The notes under the pieces are model-generated. The model was not told the origin of the DNA. It saw only the letters and a list, made by a program, of their open reading frames with translations, and made no database searches. The position numbers and the translations under genes were made by a program. A DNA stretch of 37,882 bases. Origin: CBDUZS01 sp965371785. GTDB taxonomy: Bacteria; Fermentibacterota; Fermentibacteria; Fermentibacterales; JCC-6. This document shows positions 24,901 through 33,480 of the stretch, one piece after another. Positions within the stretch are counted from its first letter, which is position 1. Each line of letters begins with the position of its first letter. The stretch covers positions 1 to 37,882 of the forward strand of contig CBDUZS010000025.1 of the NCBI GenBank assembly GCA_965371785.1, given 5' to 3'.

Positions 24901-25108
24901 AAGAGGAACCGGGGTCGACCCATATCGAATCGGGGAGCTGAAAGAAGCCGGATCCATCACTGCTTCGGGTCAACTGAGTGAGTGCGGGCTCTGGAACCGA
25001 CAGTGCCAGCAGGATCGCGACGATCACCAGAGTACCAGCGCGCCGGGTTCTCCCCTGCTCCAGAGAATGACGGTTCCACCGTCCGGAGAGCTGGATATCC
25101 TGTTCCAC
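21881..25108 (-). CDS. Large putative outer-membrane beta-barrel protein (1075 residues)
   Basis: Long secreted protein with a signal sequence (RTRRAGTLVIVAILLALS, cleavage near PALTQ). N-terminal residues about 140-230 include GLYISGAKRLGLSVGDGGG, GSITDENLPIGAG and SELDRVIMRVEGEKWAARLGD, a pattern I associate with large outer-membrane proteins of FCB and candidate-phylum bacteria. Residues about 300-342 (TADYEIEYTSGLLTFTSTRL) resemble segments of SprA/Sov-type barrels. The rest is Gly/Ser/aromatic alternation typical of a big barrel. A motif VGEG-x-G-x-Y/H occurs three times (about 414, 465 and 785), each within a G-rich Tyr-rich stretch. SprA is about twice this size, so I do not name it SprA. 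The GTG at 25108 opens the frame; a GTG at 25027 would give a GTGA overlap with the upstream gene but would lose the basic part of the signal. Confidence 0.7.
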   Translation of the reverse strand: MEQDIQLSGRWNRHSLEQGRTRRAGTLVIVAILLALSVPEPALTQLTRSSDGSGFFQLPDSIWVDPGSSFAVVDSDTFPAVSGASGSRIGLVVDPAPASGDSVTLVFRRLPLSVSNSGHLDLVPLERIPLSLPGGSGYMDVSDHGLYISGAKRLGLSVGDGGGMTQGTRISIEGMLTPGIHVSGSITDENLPIGAGYSELLSELDRVIMRVEGEKWAARLGDMGWVRDRSEWSALGWQREVSGVEVSGTPPGGVFALAGYGSSGVSRARTVFYTEEGIQGPYEICTGAEVVAGSETVWLDGKRMTRGKTADYEIEYTSGLLTFTSTRLIRRDQRVEITFFRRGDGFRKELFAGDASWTTVRDGNDSLRVGFSGLVQSDNRNSPLGFVLTDEAINALGSAGEDPMEAWINGATEVGEGNGSYTQDSLGHYVYEGLNAGNWRVVFQRPPQGSGDYVYDSAAGGYLWVGEGEGSHLPRQYLEIPESHELGGLHVSSALGPVSAELEGTFSRRTGNLYNPLETTRSGSFISGVLGVSSWENGTALKLSGRWISPGFRAAGEVDADSSLASWSLPPDYEYLDDLMVLSAAQEGLYSLSGGWRYAREGGILERYGLGVTPRIGGFDASFGVRYVRRNDVQNMMQGNALDVHGGLSRTLGKFTPMIGLLLFKESWSDSLSGMFRNWETGLSFESGFSRLQYMIELELDDRISAISRPDRVWRYSLEGRGRPGRWGVTGSFEHSTSTWDEGGSSYADAIGLSASGSAGSLWLNAIYSGSGVISRSLEVLYIYVGEGEGNYSYDTETGEYYPDPGGDYDIYYQPGGAGETIVQADLTLSFSSTGTESGLDGSLDLSSRNGSDRLETFLLFGAFLPDEPGGYSAELSPWWRWGYGLLRRFTLRGRLRDETIDYSGAGNRREREWLAEASPEILPVEMLRIRSTGRIWMKREELYQPRETRGLRAEVDPVLIIGSGFEPGLAISIENRREIEQGLDETMYGLRPHASLSGGGWISNAQITLGYIPGEGSLPTWFFDGSDRGISLSARMSIGKTVSQWLRLSLYYWGRRPAGSEWSQQGGLEGTVNF

Positions 25109-25797
25109 CGCTCTGGCTCAAAGGCTGCCAGTGTGTCTCCCACAGCAGAAAAGGCATAGCCTTCAGCCGAATCGAGAATAATGATTCCACCGCGGGCAAT
25201 CGTGGCGCGGAGAGAGTCGGCTACGAGAACCGGCTCCTCACCCGGAGAGAGAAGCCATGAACCCCCTTCGCACGAGTAGAGTACCTCCTGAGCACTTGCA
25301 GATAGCGTACCCTCGCACGAAGCAGGTATGGGAAACAGCTCGATCCCCTGGACAACTCCCGGCACACTGCCCTGGACACCCGGAGCACGCACTGAGCCTT
25401 CGTTCCTTGCTACGTACCAGAGAGACAGACCCTCCATAACCACATCGCCCGGCCTGCCCGGTGCAGGCAGTTCTTCAAGAACTTCGCCGGAGCTCCCGAA
25501 CCTGAAGATCGTCCCGGAAAGCGCATCCGATACGTAGAAGTCACGCTCATCCACGAGACACATGCCGCCGGGAACGGAAATTTCGCTCAGGTCCAGCGAG
25601 GACGCGTCTCCATCCGGTGCAAGCATGTACAGGTGTGGAATACCGGGGCTGAGAATGAAGAGGGTGCCGTCAACGGAAATCTCCAGATCGATTGCTTCTT
25701 CGACCGGCAGATCGAAGACACCCGTTACTTCTGCCTGAGCTGGGATTACAGGCAGAAACGGGCTAACGTACAACAGCGAACTTGCCAGTCTCCACAT
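25024..25797 (-). CDS. Secreted beta-propeller-like protein
   Basis: About 257 residues with a signal peptide (MWRLASSLLYVSPFLPVIPAQA). The mature part is made of repeating strands of NHL/six-bladed propeller type: EEAIDLEISVDGTLFILSPG, HLYMLAPDGDASSLDLSE, GGMCLVDERDFYVSDALSG, GDVVMEGLSLWYVARNEG and NRISSSPDGGTVILWSRG. No enzyme motif or C-terminal sorting domain is visible. The ATG at 25797 has CAGGG six bases upstream and gives the cleaner signal; a TTG five codons earlier also opens the frame. It overlaps the preceding metallopeptidase gene by 35 bases and the following barrel gene, so it is firmly within the operon. Confidence 0.7.
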   Translation of the reverse strand: MWRLASSLLYVSPFLPVIPAQAEVTGVFDLPVEEAIDLEISVDGTLFILSPGIPHLYMLAPDGDASSLDLSEISVPGGMCLVDERDFYVSDALSGTIFRFGSSGEVLEELPAPGRPGDVVMEGLSLWYVARNEGSVRAPGVQGSVPGVVQGIELFPIPASCEGTLSASAQEVLYSCEGGSWLLSPGEEPVLVADSLRATIARGGIIILDSAEGYAFSAVGDTLAAFEPERWNRISSSPDGGTVILWSRGEPGALVLW

Positions 25798-27436
25798 GGC
25801 TGCCCTGGGCAAACCGGTAGATGTAGATGCCTGTTGCCAGCTCGGAAGCTCCGGTGTACGTCAGCGTTTCCTCTCCGCTGGAAACGGATGAATAATGAAC
25901 GGTCTCGACATGTCTTCCCCTTACATCGAAGAGGGCAAGTGTTACCGGGGAGCCGGTCGACATGAACTGGAAGTAGAGATCTCCCAGGCAGGGGTCGGGG
26001 AAGACTGCAAAGGTTTCTCCCGCTTCCTGGATGCTTCCGGCGGAGACATCGAGATCTAGTACGGGAAAGGAATTGCACAGGAGGATAACATCGCCGGTAC
26101 TCGAGAGAGGCATGGCAACATCGTTAGCAGAACCCGTATCGTATTCGATCAGGATACCGGCAGTACTGTCGAACAGAAATGCTTCCAGATGACCGATACC
26201 ACTGCCCTCTGCACGAAAACTCCCGATGAGGTTCTCGCCTATTCTGTAGTAGTTTCCGGCAAACGAGTTCATCCCGTGCCATGGATCCGCCCAGGGGACT
26301 TCGTTCAGAATACCGTTGTAGTCCAGCCCGCGTCTGTTACCGCCCTGATCGTAGTCGGAAACGCTGAACGTCTGGTAACCGTATCTACCGCTGCCGAAAC
26401 CGGTATCATCTATCCAGTTAGCCAACATCCACTCGCGCAGGATCAGCTCCATGTCCGGTGAATTGCCCGTTGCCTGTTCGATTGCTGCAGAAACCCCTGT
26501 AAGCCCCCTTGAAGAAGCCCGCATTGAATTCCATATAAAATCCTTGCCGCCGTAATTCTCGAAGAGCCAGGCGAACCAGAGAAAGCCCGCTCCGTAACCG
26601 CCGACGTACATCTCGTCATCAGAGAATGACGTCCATTTGATCGGGCTCACACCGCCGGCACCGAGGAATGTCTCGACCTGCTCTGCGGGATAACCGCAAA
26701 GGTATACACCCGTCTGAGCCTGGTTCTCGATAACCCAGAGTTCCTCTCCGCTGAAGGGCTTTATCCCCCACTGGATCAGGTGTACTAATTCGTGTGAAGA
26801 AACGTATGCGGCATCATCCATCTTGCCGGGGAAACAATCGATGTAGAGCATCTCGCATTCGTTCGAGTGTCCGCCGTAGTAGAGCCATGCCTCCTGGTCG
26901 GTGAACATGTTGTAGGGGGAGAAGAAACCCATTACGACGAGCTGCGGCTCGGAAGAAGATGGATCGTAGCCGTCGGGGATGTCGAGAACGAGGAAGTAGA
27001 CCTTGGGGTCCATGTCTATCTCATCGGGGATGGGGCCGAAGAACTCGGCATCGGTTTCGACGATTCCACCGTGCCCGCCGGGTGTGCTGTCCTCCAGGGC
27101 AGCGGCCAGTTCGGCAACGGCATCAGCGGTGAAATGGACATTCCACTGACTGTCCTCCACGAAGATATAGGTCCTCTCTCCCACGAACCTGCAGGTTGCG
27201 GGAGTGAGATAGAAGGTCGGCGGGCTGACGGAGTGATCGAGAGCCCAGAAATTGATGTTGTCCCCTACCTCGTGATCACCATCCCTGCCCGTAAGCGGTC
27301 CGCTTGGCTGAAAGGAAGGATCGTGTCTTTCGGTGATCGACATCGCAACCGGGTCTAGAATGGTGCCGTCTATCGGCCAGATCGGTCCGGTTGCGGCAGA
27401 GATGACCAGGCTGAACAGAACGATGGACAAACCCAT
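25763..27436 (-). CDS. Secreted HExxH metallopeptidase with FlgD-like/type A sorting-like C-terminus
   Basis: Secreted protein of 557 residues with a short signal (MGLSIVLFSLVISAATG). The zinc motif is SHELVHLIQWG (His215, Glu216, His219) with Glu237 in WVIENQAQTG as the likely third ligand, so it is a gluzincin-like peptidase; the surroundings recall M30-type enzymes but I am not sure of the family. About residues 475-557 form an immunoglobulin-like C-terminal domain (FAVFPDPCLGDLYFQF, VTLALFDVRGRHVETV, ELATGIYIYRFAQG, TGKFAVVR), as found on type IX secretion cargo. The ATG shares its A with the TGA of the DUF5683-like gene. Likely an exported, surface-attached or released protease. Confidence 0.82.
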   Translation of the reverse strand: MGLSIVLFSLVISAATGPIWPIDGTILDPVAMSITERHDPSFQPSGPLTGRDGDHEVGDNINFWALDHSVSPPTFYLTPATCRFVGERTYIFVEDSQWNVHFTADAVAELAAALEDSTPGGHGGIVETDAEFFGPIPDEIDMDPKVYFLVLDIPDGYDPSSSEPQLVVMGFFSPYNMFTDQEAWLYYGGHSNECEMLYIDCFPGKMDDAAYVSSHELVHLIQWGIKPFSGEELWVIENQAQTGVYLCGYPAEQVETFLGAGGVSPIKWTSFSDDEMYVGGYGAGFLWFAWLFENYGGKDFIWNSMRASSRGLTGVSAAIEQATGNSPDMELILREWMLANWIDDTGFGSGRYGYQTFSVSDYDQGGNRRGLDYNGILNEVPWADPWHGMNSFAGNYYRIGENLIGSFRAEGSGIGHLEAFLFDSTAGILIEYDTGSANDVAMPLSSTGDVILLCNSFPVLDLDVSAGSIQEAGETFAVFPDPCLGDLYFQFMSTGSPVTLALFDVRGRHVETVHYSSVSSGEETLTYTGASELATGIYIYRFAQGSHVETGKFAVVR

Positions 27437-28107
27437 CAGAACCTCGCTCCGACAGTGAACCTCACGCTCGAGAAATCATGTGAATCGGGAAAGTCGAGAG
27501 ACGTGTAGGCGCCTGGTGACGTTTCATCGAGAAGAGCGGCATCTATCGCGCTAACTGCTCTGTTCACTATGGCAAACGCGGCAACGTATATGCTTCTGCG
27601 GAACCATTCCCTGCTCAGTCTATGGGCACTTGCGAAACTCGATCTGGCCGATTCACTGGTCCAGTTCCAGCCATCGGAGCCATACCGGGCATGTGAGGAG
27701 TAGTAATTGTTCTGTGCCTCGGGATCGTCAGGGTAATAGTATCTGGCCAGTCTCCGTATGTAGCTGTTGAACTCGTAACTCGATGAGAAATCACCCAGGT
27801 CGTTCAGAAAACTGTTGGACCTGTCGGATGCATCGATTCCGGCCATTTCCATCGCCAGTGACCTGTAGTCATCACGATAGAAGACCCCCTCCAGATAGGA
27901 AAGCCCTGCACCAGCCCAGGTCATCGCTTCCACACCCAGGAAAATGTAACCCCGGGTGCTGTGCCCCAGATGGAGCTGACCCCAGCCGGGAAGTACTGCC
28001 GATCGCAGAACAGCTCCCTTGTCGGTAACCGCCATGCCCGATGCAGCGACCATCAGAACGACAACGAGCAGGCCCAGTCCGCAAAGTCTTCCAGCAGGTT
28101 TTCTCAT
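27436..28107 (-). CDS. DUF5683-like membrane-associated protein
   Basis: Product of about 223 residues from the ATG at 28107, which forms an ATGA overlap with the M6 protease stop; the longer frame to 28302 runs inside that gene and is discarded. After an N-terminal hydrophobic segment (LCGLGLLVVVLMVAASGMA) comes AVLRSAVLPGWGQLHLGHSTRGYIFL cut here into two blocks, AVLRSAVLPGWGQL and GHSTRGYIFLGVEA, the typical core of DUF5683 proteins of Bacteroidota and relatives. A Tyr/Ser-rich middle part (YYPDDPEAQNNYYSSHARYG) is followed by a second hydrophobic segment (IYVAAFAIVNRAVSAIDAAL). The C-terminal VRFTVGARF ends in Phe like an outer-membrane strand. Function unknown; probably envelope-located. 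Confidence 0.75.
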   Translation of the reverse strand: MRKPAGRLCGLGLLVVVLMVAASGMAVTDKGAVLRSAVLPGWGQLHLGHSTRGYIFLGVEAMTWAGAGLSYLEGVFYRDDYRSLAMEMAGIDASDRSNSFLNDLGDFSSSYEFNSYIRRLARYYYPDDPEAQNNYYSSHARYGSDGWNWTSESARSSFASAHRLSREWFRRSIYVAAFAIVNRAVSAIDAALLDETSPGAYTSLDFPDSHDFSSVRFTVGARF

Positions 28108-30944
28108 TGGACCACCGCCGCCTGGAAGAGAGCGGATTCCGAGCCTCGAGCACTGCTGAGTTCCAGGTTCACGAAGTAGACACCGGGTGAGAGATCTGAT
28201 GTTTCCCACAGAACTTCCCATGGAGCACCTCCAGGTGCGGACCCGCGGGAGACCGTCACCAGATCTCCGGCAATGTTGAAAACCCGAACCACCCAGGAGC
28301 AATCGGAACCGGGCTGAAAGCGAATCGACCCCTCACCCGTTCTCACGGGATTCGGGTAGACGAAGAATGAACCGGGAACGAGCATCCCGGCGGATGCCCC
28401 GGCTGCGGGCAGATCATCCGTCCACCAGCAGTTCTCCCCGCCCCTGTCAAGCCCGGTGAACCATCCTTCGGGTTCGAACGATGTGAACCAGCTCCCAACG
28501 TAGCCTCCGGCATCGGCAGCGATCAGCCGCCACTGCCCGGACTCGCTGAATTTCCAGAGCACCGGAGAACCGATAGGCGCATCGCCGACTGATACCGGAA
28601 AGATGCCCGACTGATTGCCGCTCTCATCGAACAGGCAGATCCTGCCGTCCCTGATTCCTGCGGCTGCGAAGCGGTCTCCGCCGATTCCTCGGGTCAGGGA
28701 GTTGTACTCGAACCCGAGTGAGTCCGTAGGAGTTATGTAAGGCCAGTCGGTTGTCGTTGCGCCGGAGGCGCCCACTGCAACAATGCCCTCTTCTATTTCT
28801 ATCAGGAGCGAAAGACTCCCCGATTGATCGAGTGATGCAAGGTTCACGGAAGACAACGGCTCGCCCCTGAGTACTGAAGGAAACCCGGGCTCGAGTTCTC
28901 CTTCCGGACCGTACGAATAGATGGCATCACCACTGGCGAGGATGATTTCGACTTCACCATCGCGGTCGATATCTGCCGCGACGGGAATGCTCACCTTCTC
29001 ATCCCCCGGGTGGACCGGCCAGTTGGAACGGCTGCGCCCGTTTGTATCGAAGAGATGCAGGCCTCCATCGGCGCTGGAGACTGCAATGCCTGGATGCTCG
29101 GTATCCGGGTAGACGCATATGCCCCTGATCGGAGCAGAGATGCTCACAGGCCATCCGTCCATTATCTGTCCTCCGGCATCGATGAGATAAAGGCTGTTTC
29201 CTTCGGTAGCCACTGCCGCCAGGGAGAGATGTGAACTCACCATGCAATGAACCGCTGCATCTGGAAGCGTTACGGGCCAGCCAGCCGGTTCCGACCAGTC
29301 GATAGCCCTCAGATGGATCTCTCCATCGTTCTCGCATACTAGAAGCAATTCGGGTCCGGAACCCGGATTCCCCGCGACCGGAGGTGCGGTAACACCTATA
29401 CCCATAGGTATCATGTTCGAGCCATCAGCATCCCATGTTCGTGTAAAACCTGTTTCCGTGGTGAGTACGATTCTCTCGCCATTAACATCATTCCATAGAA
29501 GAGGACCGTAGGAAAGAGGTTCTGTACTGATCGGCCAGCCTGGAACGACTCCCGATCTGCTCACCGTTACTTCCATTGCATTCTGACGTTCATCAAGAAC
29601 TTCAACAGTAACCCATGTATTGCCGCCCCAGCTCGTTACAGTAGACGGTTCGGTTCCCGGGCCGAAGATCCAGCCGATGCCTCCTGCGAACCATGGATCG
29701 TACTCGCTTCCCTCGATACCGTACACGTCCGGGAGAGACCAGTCGAAATCCTGTATCCCGTCGGCTTCCTCCAGGTCGACACCCTTGTGGAGGGGATCGA
29801 CGTTAACGGTGTTGTTCGCCACGTTGGAGCCCAGCCTCGTCTCGTCGATATGCCAGATCAGAATACCCGACCCTGGAAGACCCCAGTCGTGTTCGTGTGT
29901 GCCGCACATACCATCGCCATCGGGGTCTCTCTGCCTGTTCTCGATCAGAAGGTACTCGGTACCCGAAATGGGAACCCTTAGAATCGTATCGCTTACCGAT
30001 ACCGTAAACGAACCGGTTCCCTCGACCATTCTGACCGGTATCCATTCGAGATACATTTTCGACCATGCTCCAGGCATCGCAGGCCACCATCCGCTCATGA
30101 CCCATTGCCCGTACCCCATGATGTCCCATGCACCGACACCAACCGTGCCGTCATTCGTATTGTAAAGATCCGGGAGCCCGAGCTGGTGGAAGAACTCGTG
30201 GCAAACCGTGCCGATCACGCCGAAACCGTAACCATCCTGGCTCTCCTGTTCGGGTACGATCGTGCCTTCCCTCACGAAGACTCCGTCGTTGGTCGGGATT
30301 CCCTCGTAAGAGCTGCTTCCCTCTGGAAGATAGTACTGAAGATCAATGAGTCTCAGGAAAACCGAATGGAGATCGTCCGTGCTGTTGCCGTAGATATCCG
30401 ATTCCTGACCGGCACCGGCATGGAACACGATAACGGCATCGTACTGGCTGAAATCGATATCATCGTCGGAAGCCTCAACAGCGTCTCGAAGCAGCTCGCA
30501 GGCGCCTGTCATACCCTTCTCATCGCTTCCGTACCATGGCATCTGATGGGGCATGTCGTAAGCAGCTTCGAGCCCGAACGGGAATATTTCCAGGTACAGT
30601 TCAAGTTCACCACCGCTGACGTCCGAGAAATAGCCGCTCATCTGGGCAGTGAGGTTCTCGAAGTAGATCCGATCATGAGGCGGATCGGCATCGAGATCGA
30701 AAAGCCCGTTGCCGGTGGTGGAAGGTGTGTAGTCTTCAAGGAACTGGGCTCTGATTACGCAGACGTTAAGGAGTTCATCGGTATGGATCGGTCTGCTAAT
30801 CACGGGTCCGGAAATGGCCAAACCATCCGACGGTCCTTCGTGAAGGGGCGGAACACCGCTGCCGGGCAGGGGAGGAGCAGCCGTAACGATGGAAGCCGCC
30901 AGCAGCAGGCATGTAATGGTTCCGAACGGAACGAGTCGCGGCAC
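28104..30944 (-). CDS. M6-type (immune inhibitor A-like) secreted metalloprotease with repeat domain and sorting-like C-terminus
   Basis: Secreted protein of 946 residues. Signal peptide about 1-22. The M6 catalytic domain spans about 55-400: the FxDxS-like opening is followed by HEFFHQLGLPDLYN (His249, Glu250, His253, Asp259) and VGAWDIMGYGQW, the metzincin-type zinc site and Met-turn of M6 peptidases. Residues about 480-840 hold repeated GWPV blocks (AGWPVTLPDA, DGWPVSISAP, SNWPVHPGDE) and an Asp-rich DIDRDGEVEI, like FG-GAP/PQQ-type propeller repeats. The last 90 residues are a FlgD-like immunoglobulin fold (FFVYPNPVRTGEGS, DLSPGVYFVNLELS), the form of type IX cargo signals. It starts four bases after the PorV-like gene. 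Probably an exported extracellular protease. Confidence 0.9.
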   Translation of the reverse strand: MPRLVPFGTITCLLLAASIVTAAPPLPGSGVPPLHEGPSDGLAISGPVISRPIHTDELLNVCVIRAQFLEDYTPSTTGNGLFDLDADPPHDRIYFENLTAQMSGYFSDVSGGELELYLEIFPFGLEAAYDMPHQMPWYGSDEKGMTGACELLRDAVEASDDDIDFSQYDAVIVFHAGAGQESDIYGNSTDDLHSVFLRLIDLQYYLPEGSSSYEGIPTNDGVFVREGTIVPEQESQDGYGFGVIGTVCHEFFHQLGLPDLYNTNDGTVGVGAWDIMGYGQWVMSGWWPAMPGAWSKMYLEWIPVRMVEGTGSFTVSVSDTILRVPISGTEYLLIENRQRDPDGDGMCGTHEHDWGLPGSGILIWHIDETRLGSNVANNTVNVDPLHKGVDLEEADGIQDFDWSLPDVYGIEGSEYDPWFAGGIGWIFGPGTEPSTVTSWGGNTWVTVEVLDERQNAMEVTVSRSGVVPGWPISTEPLSYGPLLWNDVNGERIVLTTETGFTRTWDADGSNMIPMGIGVTAPPVAGNPGSGPELLLVCENDGEIHLRAIDWSEPAGWPVTLPDAAVHCMVSSHLSLAAVATEGNSLYLIDAGGQIMDGWPVSISAPIRGICVYPDTEHPGIAVSSADGGLHLFDTNGRSRSNWPVHPGDEKVSIPVAADIDRDGEVEIILASGDAIYSYGPEGELEPGFPSVLRGEPLSSVNLASLDQSGSLSLLIEIEEGIVAVGASGATTTDWPYITPTDSLGFEYNSLTRGIGGDRFAAAGIRDGRICLFDESGNQSGIFPVSVGDAPIGSPVLWKFSESGQWRLIAADAGGYVGSWFTSFEPEGWFTGLDRGGENCWWTDDLPAAGASAGMLVPGSFFVYPNPVRTGEGSIRFQPGSDCSWVVRVFNIAGDLVTVSRGSAPGGAPWEVLWETSDLSPGVYFVNLELSSARGSESALFQAAVVQ

Positions 30945-30947
30945 CGG

Positions 30948-31952
30948 TCAGAATCTCACCGTGAGTGAGAATTTTCTGTTGTATTTGCCCGATGACTGCA
31001 GGGTGCCCTCGACGGGAATGAAAGCCATATCGAATTGAAAGCCGCCCCAGTGTACACCCGCGCCGAAAGTCGGGCCGGAGATCACGGACTGGCCTTCGGT
31101 ATCGTGGATGTACCCACCTCTGAGAGCAAGGAGATCGTAGTACCAGTATTCGGCTCCCGCTCCCCATTTATTCTCGTTGAACTCATCACCGAATCCTTCG
31201 TCCACGTTCGTGAGCAGTTTGCTGTAGTCAGCAGTCACACTGAGTGTGTTCAGGTGGGAATCGAACGGGATGTAGGCAAGTCCGGCCCTGAAGGTCCTCG
31301 GCAGCGGGTTGTTATCGGAATTGCCTCCGTAGCTGACGTTCGGTCCGAGATTGGAAAGACAGGCACCGATATTTATCTGACCTATACTCTCGAGAGAAAG
31401 CTCTTCCATCGGAATCTTGTAGAGGACGCCAAGATCCACTGCAAAGGACGTTCCCTTGCCGCCTTCTCCGTAGTAGAGATGATCGTACACGAACTTCAGC
31501 CCGAATCCGACACCTACACCAGGTGCGACTTCGGTGCCGAACGAACCGGTTGCAGCCACTCCGTACGAATAGAACGTTCCCAGTTCTACGCCCTCGGGAT
31601 TCGTTTCCGTCTGCTCACCTTCGGACATGAATGTGATGTTGCCTCCGATACCACCCCAGCCCTCGAGGTGCTGCGCGTAACCGAGGAACTCGAAGTAAAG
31701 GTCATCTGCCAGCTGTGGAAGCCATTGTGAGTGCTGAAGGGTCAGTTCGATATCTTCCTTCTGGATGAAAGCCAGACCTGCGGGGTTCCAGTAGGAAGCT
31801 GTGGCGTCATCGGAAAGGGCGACAAAGGATTCACCCATGCCGTTTGGTCTCGCTCCGGGTGTAATCGTCATCCAGATAACACTTGCGGTAGATGCGAAAG
31901 ATGTGACCGCAAACGCGAGTACAAGAAATACTGTAAAATACCTGTACGTCAT
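30948..31952 (-). CDS. porV: PorV/PorQ-family outer-membrane protein
   Basis: Outer-membrane barrel of 334 residues. The signal peptide (MTYRYFTVFLVLAFAVTSF) is followed by the family hallmark PGARPNGMGESFVALSDDATASYWNPAGLAF, seen here as GARPNGMGESFVALSDDA and YWNPAGLA. Later strands include GVGVGFGLKFVYDHLYYGE, LRGGYIHD and a final FSLTVRF ending in Phe. In Bacteroidota PorV carries cargo released from the type IX translocon to the PorU sortase and is a FadL-like 14-stranded barrel. The ATG has GGGAGG upstream. It follows the C25 peptidase gene by 68 bases, matching the porU-porV gene pair of Porphyromonas. PorV and PorQ are hard to separate by eye; context favours PorV. Confidence 0.87.
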   Translation of the reverse strand: MTYRYFTVFLVLAFAVTSFASTASVIWMTITPGARPNGMGESFVALSDDATASYWNPAGLAFIQKEDIELTLQHSQWLPQLADDLYFEFLGYAQHLEGWGGIGGNITFMSEGEQTETNPEGVELGTFYSYGVAATGSFGTEVAPGVGVGFGLKFVYDHLYYGEGGKGTSFAVDLGVLYKIPMEELSLESIGQINIGACLSNLGPNVSYGGNSDNNPLPRTFRAGLAYIPFDSHLNTLSVTADYSKLLTNVDEGFGDEFNENKWGAGAEYWYYDLLALRGGYIHDTEGQSVISGPTFGAGVHWGGFQFDMAFIPVEGTLQSSGKYNRKFSLTVRF

Positions 31953-32020
31953 TCTTCCTCCCGACCGGACACCACGGACTGTCGCGGTAAGACCCGGGTC
32001 CTGATTATTTAGAGTTCCGT

Positions 32021-33480
32021 CTATCTGATAACAGCAATAATACCGGCAAAATCGGTTTCATCTGACGAAGAACCGTCGAGTCCGGCAACCATCCGGAAGA
32101 TGTAAGTGCCCGAGGCAACAGCATCGCCATCCGTGTCCCTGCAGTCCCAGACGAACTGGTTATACCCTGCACTACCTTCGATGTTCCGGTACGATGCTAT
32201 CCTTCTACCGGATACGGTAAAAAAGGAAATCCCCACCGTTCCGGGAGCAGTTTGTGTCCAGTTGATCGATACATGACCGCTGGTGCATGGATTAGGGAAG
32301 ACGAAAACATCGTTAAAGGAAACGCCTTCGTTCGAAACCACTGTGACAGCGATCTCGGAGGTTGAAACGTTGAGAAGCCCATCGGCCGCTCGGAGTTCTA
32401 ACAGGTGTTCCCCCATCTCCAGCGTGCCGATTGCAACGGACAACTCTCCAGCTTCACCTGAACCGGGGTAATAACTGAAGTACCTGGATACATCCTGTGG
32501 AATATCATCCGTGTAGAGGGCAAGCTGCCTGCCAGTGTTGCCAAGCAGGTTGATACCGGAAGGATCGCTAAGAATTGCCCGAACCACGATCTCTCCGGAC
32601 ACGGTTGGATGGGCTACATACCTGAACCCCTCTACCCACAATTCGATATCGGGACCGGTTGTGTCTGATGACGAAGGCGAACCGATATCGAGGTTGAATG
32701 GATAGAGCGCCGAGAGGTTCTCTCTGTCGTTTCCAAGGAAGTAGAACTCAACCCTTGCCGTGACACCTGTATCCGCGTCGACCGGCACAAATGCGTTGGT
32801 CGAGAAACCGGGGACTGCGGGGGCAACTCCCCGATAGAAAAGAGAACCCATGCTGAGGTAGGGAATCGCCTTGTGCTGACGGAAGGTGTAGTACGTATCG
32901 GGTGTACAGGACTCGAACGCCCGTATCATCATAAGCCCCGGGGAAGGTGCTTCTCCGGAAAAAACCGAACTCTCTCCAGTGAGAAGATGCGTTGATGAGC
33001 AGGTGCCGGCACTGTCCGGGAACGCCAGTTCCAGGCTTCCGTCACCAAAGAGCTCGTAAAGCCGATCGTGGGGAGAGTATCCGTGATCAATCTTTCCGAG
33101 CATGGTGCAGCTGCCTATGGAGAGCCCTGTACCGCCGAAATAATAGTCCATGATGATGCTGATAAGGACTTCGTTCGGAAGCCCGGTAGTCTCATTGGTG
33201 GCCCCCAGTGCCAGGATGGCTCCTCCTGCCTGTGATATGGTGACTTCCTGGGAGATGCAATCCATCACGGGGTTCTGGAACTGACCGACACTGCAGGAAC
33301 CGAACAATGCAACCGGCAACCTGCCCCCACAGGCTAGAAGACCGGTATCTTCAAGGTAGAGGAGCCCCTCATCCGCCAGCTGATCGTATCCCCCGTGACC
33401 CAGAAAGATCGAGAGCAGGGCTCCATCGCTCCATGCATCGATGTATGCTTCCCTGGCTTCGGGTTTCTTCCACTGACTGT
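32021..33480 (-). repeat. Diverged tandem duplicate of the 36440-37882 C25 segment
   Basis: The 3' 1.45 kb of the two C25 genes encode colinear, clearly homologous proteins with the same domain order and many identical runs, for example GHGGYDQLADEGLLYLED in both. At the DNA level the copies are strongly diverged, mostly at third positions, so this is an old gene duplication with the divIVA gene lying between the copies, not a recent repeat. Confidence 0.8.

Noticed and set aside
30105..30968. A 287-codon plus-strand ORF, and similarly 31035-31730
   Set aside because: They are antisense to the M6 protease and PorV-like genes; compositions are typical of shadow frames in GC-rich coding DNA.
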